A stretch of DNA of 64,000 nucleotides, taken from Erwinia sp. S63 (GTDB lineage: Bacteria > Pseudomonadota > Gammaproteobacteria > Enterobacterales > Enterobacteriaceae). Of the stretch, positions 57,555 to 64,000 are shown in pieces (the stretch's first letter is position 1; each line of letters opens with the position of its first letter). The notes beneath the pieces are model-generated. The model was not told where the DNA came from and did no database searches. It saw only the letters and a list, made by a program, of their open reading frames with translations. A program made the translations under genes and the position numbers. The DNA lies in contig NZ_JACVUP010000018.1 in the NCBI RefSeq assembly GCF_016625195.1, positions 53,444 through 117,443 on the forward strand. The letters run 5' to 3'.

Positions 57555-60344
57555 TTAATGTGCCTGATCCCAGTTATCGCCCGTTCCCACCTCAACCTGC
57601 AGCGGTACATCAAGCTTCATGCTGCTCTCCATCAGCTGGCGGATCGTCGCACTCGCACTCTCAACCGCGTCTTTGTGGATCTCAAACACCAGTTCATCGT
57701 GTACCTGCATGATCATCTTCACAGCATCATCCTGCTGTTGCAGTAGCCAGCCATCTACAGCGATCATCGCGCGTTTGATAATGTCCGCTGCGGTGCCCTG
57801 CATCGGGGCGTTAATCGCCGCGCGCTCTGCCGCCTTACGACGAATGGCGTTGCTGGAACTGATGTCCGGAAGCCACAGGCGGCGACCATCCAGTGTCTCC
57901 ACATAGCCCTTCTCTGCCGCCTGGGTGCGCGTCTCTTCCATGTAACGCAGTACGCCCGGATAACGCTCAAAGTAGAGATCCATATACTTTTTCGCTTCGC
58001 CAGCACCGATATTCAACTGGCGCGACAGACCGAAGGCGCTCATGCCATAAATCAGGCCAAAGTTAATTGCCTTGGCACTGCGGCGTTGCTCACCTGAAAC
58101 CTTACTCAGCGCGACACCAAAAACTTCTGACGCTGTCGCGCGGTGAATATCTTCACCCTGCGCAAACGCATCCAGCAGGCCTTTATCCTGCGACAGATGC
58201 GCCATGATGCGCAGTTCAATTTGCGAGTAGTCCGCCGCGACGATGCGATTATCTTTACCTGCGATAAAAGCCTGACGAATACGACGGCCTTCATCGTTAC
58301 GCACTGGGATGTTTTGCAGGTTGGGATCGGTAGATGAGAGACGTCCGGTGGCCGTGACCGCCTGATGATAAGAAGTATGCACGCGGCCGGTAATCGGATT
58401 GATCATCAAAGGCAATTTGTCGGTATAGGTCGACTTCAGCTTAGACAGGCCACGATGCTCCAGAATCACTTTGGGCAGCGGATAGTCCAGCGCCAGTTCA
58501 GCCAGCACTTCTTCGCTGGTTGACGGTGCGCCACCCGGCGTTTTCTTAGTGGGCTTGATGCCCTGTTTTTCAAACAGAATGGTTTGCAGCTGTTTGGTGG
58601 AGGAGAGATTAAACGGCTCGCCTGCCAGCTCGTGCGCTTTCAACTCCAGTTCCGCCAGACGTGTGGTCAGCTCCTGCGAATGTTTGGCCAGGATGTTTTG
58701 ATCGATCAATACGCCGTTGCGTTCAATACGCGAAATCACGGTTACCAGCGGCATCTCGATATCGGTGAAGACCTGCTTCGGCCCCGCTTCCTGCTCCAGC
58801 TTCGGCCACATCTGCAGATGCAACTGCAGCGTGACGTCTGCGTCTTCTGCAGCGTAATGAGCGGCCTGCTCGATAGCAATCTGGTTGAAAGTCAGCTGAT
58901 TCTTACCTTTACCGGCAATCTCTTCAAAGGTGACGGTTTTATGGTTCAGCCAGCGCGCCGCCAGGCTGTCCATATCGTGTTTACCGCCAACGCTGCTGAG
59001 GCAATATGATTCCAGCATGGTGTCGAATTTGATGCCGTTCAGCTCAATATCGTAGTTCTTCAGCACGCCGCGATCGTATTTGAGGTTCTGACCGACTTTT
59101 GCGGCTTTGGCGTCTTCCAGTAATGGTTTTAGCTTTTTCAACACGTCGCTGCGGTCGAGTTGGTCTGGCGCATCAAGATAGTCATGAGCCACCGGAAGAT
59201 AAGCGGCTTCACCGGGCGCAACCGCAAAGGAGAGGCCGACAATGTTGGCACTCCAGCTATCCAGAGAATCGGTTTCCAGATCGAAGGCAAAGAGTTCTGC
59301 TTTTTTCAGTTTTTGCAGCCACTCGTCGAAGGTTGCCTCATCCAAAATGGTGACGTAGCCGTCAGATGACAACACGCTAGCGGTTTCCGCCACCGCAGCC
59401 ACAGGTTCAGTCGCCAGCGATTTCTGCGCCTGCACATTGCTCTTTTTGCCCTGCAACCAGGTGCCGTCCTGTAAATCGGTGATCCAGCGTTTGAATTCAT
59501 AGCGGCCGAAAAGATTTTGCAGCTTTTCAACGTCCGGTTCGTTAACGGTGAGTTGCTCACAACCCAGTTCCAGTTCTACATCCGTTTTGATGGTCGCTAG
59601 CTGATAGGACAGGAATGCGACTTCGCGATTCTGCTCCAGCTTCGCTGCCATGGTCTTCGCGCCACGGAACGAGAGATCCGCCACTTTATCCAGGTTGTCG
59701 TAAATCGACTGCATACCGCCCAGGCCCTGCAGCAGCGCCTGTGCCGTTTTCTCACCCACGCCAGGCACACCTGGAATGTTATCCGAGCTGTCACCCATCA
59801 TGGCAAGGAAATCGATAATCAATGAAGGCGGCACACCGTATTTTTGCTCGACCTCTTCCGGGCCCAAGACGGTGTTGGTCATGGTATTGATCAACGTAAT
59901 GCCCGGCGTGACCAGCTGCGCCATATCCTTATCACCGGTACTGATCAGCACTGCACGGCCCTGCTTTTCTGCTTCCAGTGCCAGGGTGCCAATAACATCA
60001 TCAGCCTCAACGCCGGTCACCGCCAGCAGCGGTAATCCCATCGCTTTAACCATCTCGTGCAACGGCTCGATCTGGGCACGCAGATCGTCGGGCATCGGCG
60101 GGCGGTGCGATTTGTAGTGCTCGAATAATTCATCGCGGAAAGTTTTGCCTTTCGCATCGAAGACCACGGCCACATGGCTCGGCTGATACTGCATCAGCAA
60201 ACTTTTCAGCATGTTGAGCACACCGTACATGGCGCCCGTGGGCTCGCCTGCACTGTTGGTCAGCGGCGGAAAGGCATGATACGCCCGGTAGAGATAAGAG
60301 GATCCGTCTACCAGAATCAGGGGATTTTCTGCAATTTGCGCCAT
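57555..60344 (-). CDS. polA: DNA polymerase I (PolA)
   Basis: Repair and Okazaki-fragment-processing polymerase, 929 residues (E. coli 928). Three domains: 5'-3' exonuclease (about 1-290; LILVDGSSYLYRAYHAFPPL, GVEADDVIGTLA, FLAMMGDSSDNIPGVPGVGEKTA), 3'-5' proofreading exonuclease (about 325-520; FAFDLETDSLDSW with the metal-binding Asp/Glu, AAEDADVTLQLHLQM) and polymerase (about 520-929; motif A ADYSQIELRIMAHLS, motif B RRSAKAINFGLIYGMSAFGLS, motif C MIMQVHDELVFEI). All catalytic residues are present. spf lies downstream. The yihF/yihG genes next to polA in E. coli are absent. Confidence 0.98.
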   Translation of the reverse strand: MAQIAENPLILVDGSSYLYRAYHAFPPLTNSAGEPTGAMYGVLNMLKSLLMQYQPSHVAVVFDAKGKTFRDELFEHYKSHRPPMPDDLRAQIEPLHEMVKAMGLPLLAVTGVEADDVIGTLALEAEKQGRAVLISTGDKDMAQLVTPGITLINTMTNTVLGPEEVEQKYGVPPSLIIDFLAMMGDSSDNIPGVPGVGEKTAQALLQGLGGMQSIYDNLDKVADLSFRGAKTMAAKLEQNREVAFLSYQLATIKTDVELELGCEQLTVNEPDVEKLQNLFGRYEFKRWITDLQDGTWLQGKKSNVQAQKSLATEPVAAVAETASVLSSDGYVTILDEATFDEWLQKLKKAELFAFDLETDSLDSWSANIVGLSFAVAPGEAAYLPVAHDYLDAPDQLDRSDVLKKLKPLLEDAKAAKVGQNLKYDRGVLKNYDIELNGIKFDTMLESYCLSSVGGKHDMDSLAARWLNHKTVTFEEIAGKGKNQLTFNQIAIEQAAHYAAEDADVTLQLHLQMWPKLEQEAGPKQVFTDIEMPLVTVISRIERNGVLIDQNILAKHSQELTTRLAELELKAHELAGEPFNLSSTKQLQTILFEKQGIKPTKKTPGGAPSTSEEVLAELALDYPLPKVILEHRGLSKLKSTYTDKLPLMINPITGRVHTSYHQAVTATGRLSSTDPNLQNIPVRNDEGRRIRQAFIAGKDNRIVAADYSQIELRIMAHLSQDKGLLDAFAQGEDIHRATASEVFGVALSKVSGEQRRSAKAINFGLIYGMSAFGLSRQLNIGAGEAKKYMDLYFERYPGVLRYMEETRTQAAEKGYVETLDGRRLWLPDISSSNAIRRKAAERAAINAPMQGTAADIIKRAMIAVDGWLLQQQDDAVKMIMQVHDELVFEIHKDAVESASATIRQLMESSMKLDVPLQVEVGTGDNWDQAH

Positions 60345-60452
60345 AGGTTCGTTTTTTCTTCGTTGCGATAATGAGGGCTATAAGGATGCCACAACCAGAG
60401 AGGAATGTTGAATCAGAGCAAGGATGTCAGGATCTTTTTCGTCGTTACGCGG

Positions 60453-60482
60453 TGTGGATCGCAAGGATCAGACTGTGGATAA
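60453..60482. promoter_or_regulatory. DnaA boxes in the polA upstream region
   Basis: TGTGGATAA (60474-60482) is a perfect DnaA box (TTATCCACA on the other strand). TGTGGATCG (60453-60461) is a 7/9 match 21 bp away in the same direction. They lie 110-140 bp upstream of polA. DnaA stimulation of polA has been described in E. coli. The remaining polA-dsbA spacer (60483-60675) is AT-rich with no gene. Confidence 0.55.
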
Positions 60483-60675
60483 CTTTGTGCGTAAAAATCA
60501 TAACGTATTGTTATTTACGTTAATTGCAATCATTTTACTGATAAAAGTTATTATTTTTCAATTTGTTATTAACTTACCGTGATGAAGCGCGCCTTTTTGA
60601 AAAGGTGATCGTCCATGTGGATATTAAGCGGAGGGTTAACGGGGATATCATTATTACGTCATGGGAAAGGGAGTA

Positions 60676-60699
60676 AAAACGCCGACATCGCCGGCGTTT
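60676..60699 (-). terminator. Rho-independent terminator of srkA-dsbA
   Basis: On the minus strand AACGCCG-GCGATGT-CGGCGTT followed by TTT, 12 bp after the dsbA stop. Confidence 0.85.
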
Positions 60700-60711
60700 A
60701 TTCGAGCTTAA

Positions 60712-61341
60712 TTACTTCTTCTCAACCAGGAATTTCACTACGTTGGCATAATCGGCAACGAAATTGTCCATAGAGCTGGTGTCCAGGCCGCCGTTGTTCA
60801 CCATGTATTTGCCGTTAACGAAGATGGCTGGCACGCCCTGCAGATTAAGATCGGCTGCCGCTTTCTGCTGCTGTGCGACCAACGCTTTTACCGCAAAGCT
60901 ATTCCAGGCTGCATCATAATCTTCTGATGAGATGCCAGCAGCCTGGATGAAGGTGGCTTTCAGGCTCGCCGCATCGGTAATGGTTTGGGTTTTCTGAATA
61001 CCGTCAAAGATTGGTGCAGTGACCTTGCTTTCCACGCCCAGCGCCATCGCGACCGCCCATGCCTGAGTCACAACAGGACCGAAGTCTCCACCGAGAAAAT
61101 CAACGTGATATTTCGTCACTTTAGTATCTGCTGGCAGGTTCTTTTTCACGGCATCACTCACGTGATAGACGCGTTCGAACTGGTAGCAGTGCGGGCAGAA
61201 GAAGGAGAAGAACTCCAGTACCTGTGGCTCACCAGCAACCGGCTTTGGCAGCGTGACGAATTGTTTGCCGTCATTGAACTGTGCCGCTGAGGCGCCAAAT
61301 GCCAGCATTAAACCTACCAGCGCAAACATAATCTTTTTCAT
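60712..61341 (-). CDS. dsbA: Periplasmic thiol:disulfide oxidase DsbA
   Basis: Introduces disulfide bonds into exported proteins and is reoxidised by DsbB. ATG 61341 (CAGGAG upstream) gives 209 residues. Signal peptide MKKIMFALVGLMLAFGASA is cleaved before AQFNDGKQ. The catalytic CPHC motif falls at mature residues 30-33 (FFSFFCPHCYQF). The cis-proline loop is GVPAIFVNGKYMV, and the helical insert is in between. It follows srkA by 26 bp and shares its transcript, as in E. coli. Confidence 0.97.
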   Translation of the reverse strand: MKKIMFALVGLMLAFGASAAQFNDGKQFVTLPKPVAGEPQVLEFFSFFCPHCYQFERVYHVSDAVKKNLPADTKVTKYHVDFLGGDFGPVVTQAWAVAMALGVESKVTAPIFDGIQKTQTITDAASLKATFIQAAGISSEDYDAAWNSFAVKALVAQQQKAAADLNLQGVPAIFVNGKYMVNNGGLDTSSMDNFVADYANVVKFLVEKK

Positions 61342-61367
61342 CGTGAAAAAATCTCCTGAGTACTTCA

Positions 61368-62357
61368 TTAAAATTGCGGGCTAAGCTGCAACGGGGGTAG
61401 ATGTAACAGCCTCTCCTGCTCGATAAATAGTGCAATCTGTCGGCGCCAGAAATCCTCATCGGTCATCCAGGGAAAGGCGCGCGGAAAAGCCGGGTCCTGC
61501 CAGCGGCGTACCACCCAGGCCAAATAATAAACCATGCGCATAGCGCGTAAAGGCTCAATCAGTGACAATTCATGTAAATCGAAGTCACTGAATTCATTAT
61601 AAGCTTCCAGCAGAATATCCCACTGGATCAGCTGCTCCTGACGATCGCCGTTTACCAGCATCCACAGATCCTGCACTGCAGGTCCGTTGCGCGCATCGTC
61701 AAGATCGACAAACATCGGGCCATCGCGCCACAGGATATTACCCGGATGGCAGTCTCCATGCAGCCTGAGCGGTTGCCACTTATCATGCCAGCACTGCTGT
61801 AACGTGCTGCTAAGTTTATCAACCGCGTCCAGCAGCGCATCTTTCAAGGCAGCCGGTACCAGTGTGCTCTGCTCCAGCTCCTGACGTGGTTGGAAGACGT
61901 ATTCCTCCAGACCAAAGGTTGGACGCTCTTGAAACAAGCTCTGGCGACCCGTTTGATGGATGCGACCAAGAAAGCGGCCCACCCACTCCATCTGATCTTC
62001 ATTATCAGTTTCATACTGTCTTCCACCCAGGCTCGGGAAAACAGCAAACATAAAACCAGCATGGTGATTCAGCGTGCTACCCTGCAATGCCAGTGGCGCA
62101 GCAACAGGCACTTCATCGGCCAGCAGATCATGCGTGAACTGATGCTCTTCCAGAATTTGTTGCGCACTCCAGCGTTGTGGGCGATAGAACTTAGCCACAT
62201 AGCGACGTTTGTCGTCATCGCTGAACTGGTAGACACGGTTTTCGTAGCTATTGAGGGCGGTTAAGCCGGATTCGACACGCAGACCCGTGTCCCAGAGTGC
62301 ATCCAGGATGACATCGGGGTCCAGCGTCTGGAAATTAAAGGCGGCTTCGCTCATCAT
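61368..62357 (-). CDS. srkA: Stress response Ser/Thr protein kinase SrkA (RdoA/YihE)
   Basis: APH-fold kinase that phosphorylates proteins in response to Cpx envelope stress and counteracts cell death. The protein has 329 residues: RVESGLTALNSYENRVYQFSDDDKRRYVAKFYRPQRWSAQQILEEHQF (ATP-binding, about 27-74), VAAPLALQGSTLNHHAGFMFAVFPSLGGRQYE, the catalytic LRLHGDCHPGNILWRDGPMFVDLDDARNGPAVQDLWML (about 199-236, H-G-D and D-x-D-D). Two adjacent ATGs are possible starts. First gene of srkA-dsbA; yihD lies 43 bp upstream. Confidence 0.96.
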   Translation of the reverse strand: MMSEAAFNFQTLDPDVILDALWDTGLRVESGLTALNSYENRVYQFSDDDKRRYVAKFYRPQRWSAQQILEEHQFTHDLLADEVPVAAPLALQGSTLNHHAGFMFAVFPSLGGRQYETDNEDQMEWVGRFLGRIHQTGRQSLFQERPTFGLEEYVFQPRQELEQSTLVPAALKDALLDAVDKLSSTLQQCWHDKWQPLRLHGDCHPGNILWRDGPMFVDLDDARNGPAVQDLWMLVNGDRQEQLIQWDILLEAYNEFSDFDLHELSLIEPLRAMRMVYYLAWVVRRWQDPAFPRAFPWMTDEDFWRRQIALFIEQERLLHLPPLQLSPQF

Positions 62358-62400
62358 TTTGCCTGTGTATTACCGTTGCAAGGAATGCGCAAGGATAACA

Positions 62401-62676
62401 CTACTCATCATCCTTAATCACACCGCGTGCACGTAATAGCGCGGTTTTAAAGTCCACTTCATAGTCCTTTTTCAGTCCGGGGATTTCCGCATCGCGGCCA
62501 GCGTCACGCATTTTGAGATGGTAAATCAATATGTCATCGGTTAATTCACTTAATGGGCCACTGAAGCCTGATTCCTGCGCCAGTTTCTGTAAAAATGCCA
62601 ACAGGTTAAGGTCAGACTCCTTTTGCCAGGCCGGTTGCAGGAGTTCGAACAATTCATTAAGTCGGTGATATTTCAT
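62401..62676 (-). CDS. yihD: YihD family protein (DUF1040)
   Basis: A 91-residue cytosolic protein of unknown function, matching E. coli YihD: MKYHRLNELFELLQPAWQKESDLNLLAFLQKLAQESGFSGPLSELTDDILIYHLKMRDAGRDAEIPGLKKDYEVDFKTALLRARGVIKDDE. GAGGA lies just upstream. The ATG one codon earlier (62679) is equally possible; the longer open frame towards 62835 crosses the mobA start and is not used. It lies between mobA (divergent) and srkA, as in E. coli. Confidence 0.93.
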   Translation of the reverse strand: MKYHRLNELFELLQPAWQKESDLNLLAFLQKLAQESGFSGPLSELTDDILIYHLKMRDAGRDAEIPGLKKDYEVDFKTALLRARGVIKDDE

Positions 62677-62746
62677 CATTGATTCCTCTATGCAGTGGTA
62701 GGCTGCCGTTATGCAAGTATCGTCCAGTATGATCAAGGAGACGAAA

Positions 62747-63319
62747 ATGACCGCATTTACCGGCGTGATCCTCGCAGGTGGGCAAGGCAGTCGTATGGGT
62801 GGCCAGGATAAGGGGCTGCTGGAATTGCAGGGCAAACCGCTTTATCAGCACGTTCTGCAGCGATTGATGCCGCAGGTCAATATTGTGTTGATAAGCGCCA
62901 ACCGTAACATTGATCGTTATCAGGCCAGCGGTTGTCAGGTCGTTACCGATTCAATGCCAGATTATCCTGGACCGCTGGCTGGCATATTAAGTGGTTTGCA
63001 GCACAGTAAAACCGAGTGGGTCGCCTTTTGTGCCTGTGATACGCCCTGGTTACCAGAGGACTTCGTTGCACGTTTATGGCAGCAGCGCGGCGATGCGCCT
63101 GCGGTTTGGGTACGATCAACGCAGCGTGATCATCCTGCATTGGCACTGGTCAATCGATCACTGGCCGACGATCTGGAAGCCTGGCTGCTTCGTGGTGAGC
63201 GGCGTTTAATGCAGTTTCTGCGTGAACATGGCGGGCATGCAGTGACGTTCACGGATTCTGAGTCAGCTTTTCGCAACATTAATACGCCAGACGATTTGGT
63301 TGATGAGGAAAAACAGTGA
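62747..63319 (+). CDS. mobA: Molybdenum cofactor guanylyltransferase (MobA)
   Basis: Couples GTP to Mo-molybdopterin to form the MGD cofactor of bacterial molybdoenzymes. ATG 62747 (AAGGAG upstream) gives 190 residues. Nucleotidyltransferase N-terminus GVILAGGQGSRMGGQDKGLLELQGKPLYQHVL (about 6-37), ISANRN, VVTDSMPDYPGPLAGILSGLQ (about 66-86) and FCACDTPWLPEDF with the metal-binding Asp (about 99-111). It overlaps mobB by one base (TGATG). Confidence 0.96.
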   Translation: MTAFTGVILAGGQGSRMGGQDKGLLELQGKPLYQHVLQRLMPQVNIVLISANRNIDRYQASGCQVVTDSMPDYPGPLAGILSGLQHSKTEWVAFCACDTPWLPEDFVARLWQQRGDAPAVWVRSTQRDHPALALVNRSLADDLEAWLLRGERRLMQFLREHGGHAVTFTDSESAFRNINTPDDLVDEEKQ

Positions 63320-63825
63320 TGAGCGTGCCTTTACTGGCGATCGTTGCGTGGAGTGGCACCGGAAAAACCACTTTGCTTCAACAGGTGATCCCGCTGCTTA
63401 AGGCTCGCGGTATTCGTTCTGGGTTAATCAAACATACCCATCATCAAATGGACATTGATACGCCGGGAAAAGATAGCTATCTGCTGCGAAAAGCAGGTGC
63501 CGATCAGGTGATTGTTGCCAGTACTCAGCGCTGGGCATTGATGTGCGAGACTCCTGATCGGCCGTTGAATCTGGCTGAACTGGTCGCGCGGATGGACAGT
63601 TCCACACTGGATTTGGTGCTGGTTGAGGGCTTTAAAGATGAGCCAGTACCCAAAATCGCGCTGTGGCGGCGTGATGCCAGAGGTGAAGTGGCTGATTTAC
63701 TGGATGAATACGTGGTTGCGCTGGCCAGCGATGAGAATTTAACGATCGACCGCCCACTTCTCGATATTAATCAGCCGGTTAAGATTGCTGATTTTATTGA
63801 AAACTGGCTGAGAAAAAGCCTGTAG
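63319..63825 (+). CDS. mobB: Molybdopterin-guanine dinucleotide biosynthesis adaptor MobB
   Basis: GTP-binding P-loop protein that helps MobA. It has 168 residues from ATG 63319, overlapping the mobA stop. Walker A is VAWSGTGKTTLLQQVIPLL (about 8-26), IKHTHHQMDIDTPGKDSYLLRKAGADQVIVAS (about 38-69) is the MobB signature and LVLVEGFKDEPVPKIALWR (about 97-115) holds the Walker B-like part. Converges on the rRNA operon. Confidence 0.95.
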   Translation: MSVPLLAIVAWSGTGKTTLLQQVIPLLKARGIRSGLIKHTHHQMDIDTPGKDSYLLRKAGADQVIVASTQRWALMCETPDRPLNLAELVARMDSSTLDLVLVEGFKDEPVPKIALWRRDARGEVADLLDEYVVALASDENLTIDRPLLDINQPVKIADFIENWLRKSL

Positions 63826-63910
63826 CCAGGGGGTTTTATGATCGTCTGGCTAAACTTCACACGTCAGTTTCAGGCGTAAAACAATCCTGATTTCGCCGAT
63901 CTGCAGACGT

Positions 63911-63941
63911 AAAAAAACCCTGAACATGCGTTCAGGGTTTC
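63911..63941 (-). terminator. rRNA operon terminator
   Basis: On the minus strand AAACCCTGAAC-GCAT-GTTCAGGGTTT followed by TTTT, 12 bp after the 5S 3' end. Confidence 0.93.
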
Positions 63942-63953
63942 TTCACTTATTTG

Positions 63954-64000
63954 ATGCCTGGCAGTTCCCTACTCTCGCATGGGGAGACCCCACACTACCA
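63954..64000 (-). rRNA. rrf: 5S ribosomal RNA, 3' end (continues outside window)
   Basis: Read on the minus strand the edge is TGGTAGTGTGGGGTCTCCCC then ATGCGAGAGTAGGGAACTGCCAGGCAT, the last 47 nt of enterobacterial 5S rRNA. Next to mobB-mobA this corresponds to E. coli rrnA. Confidence 0.96.

Noticed and set aside
57482..57746. Two + strand ORFs overlapping the polA 3' end
   Set aside because: Antisense shadows of the conserved PolA C-terminus; no start context.

Overview
This window is chromosomal DNA from a member of the Enterobacterales, most likely an Erwiniaceae (Pantoea/Erwinia-type). Most proteins are collinear with, and highly similar to, E. coli K-12 proteins that I recall, but the LPS core genes (waaE, a WabG-type transferase) are of the Klebsiella/Serratia kind and several lineage-specific genes are inserted. 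There are no tRNAs, IS elements, prophage genes or CRISPR arrays. The only rRNA is the 3' end of a 5S gene at the right edge.

Left part (1-15.4 kb): the LPS core (waa) locus. It holds a partial waaL, five heptosyltransferase-family (GT9) genes (waaC, waaF, waaQ and two unassigned), hldD, a GT4 transferase, waaH/yibD, a wabG-like gene, waaA, waaE and coaD. The threonine catabolic pair kbl-tdh sits inside the cluster. The first 1.7 kb is clearly more AT-rich than the rest.

15.4-24.5 kb: housekeeping block mutM-rpmG-rpmB-radC / coaBC-dut-slmA / pyrE-rph (with the pyrE attenuator) / a NupC-like transporter, a DUF3574-type lipoprotein and yicC. The transporter and lipoprotein are extra relative to E. 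coli.

24.6-31.0 kb: accessory stretch between yicC and yicG: lpxP with a 13-codon upstream ORF, an orphan NodT-type outer-membrane efflux lipoprotein, a D-threonine aldolase-like PLP enzyme with an 11-bp inverted repeat over its start, an SRPBCC protein, an unknown 88-residue protein and a flippase truncated to under half length.

31.0-44.2 kb: yicG, ligB, gmk-rpoZ-spoT-trmH-recG, a divergent MarR/oxidoreductase pair where E. coli has gltS, xanP and yicH. At 44.24-44.37 kb the order jumps to genes that lie on the other side of oriC in E. coli, in inverted orientation: fabY-dtd-yihY-yihX, bipA, glnA-glnL-glnG, hemN, yihI, csrC, engB, spf, polA, dsbA-srkA, yihD, mobA-mobB and an rRNA operon end. 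One inversion spanning oriC explains this layout.

Regulatory features that can be read directly include the sigma-54 glnA promoter with two NtrC sites, a perfect NtrC palindrome over the glnL promoter, CsrC and Spot 42 small RNAs, the pyrE UTP attenuator, DnaA boxes upstream of polA, and tandem candidate MarR operators. I found no convincing entirely new multi-gene system. The most interesting unexplained items are the small membrane ORF coupled to hemN, the inverted repeat over the PLP-enzyme start, the lpxP leader ORF and the synteny junction with a protein remnant.
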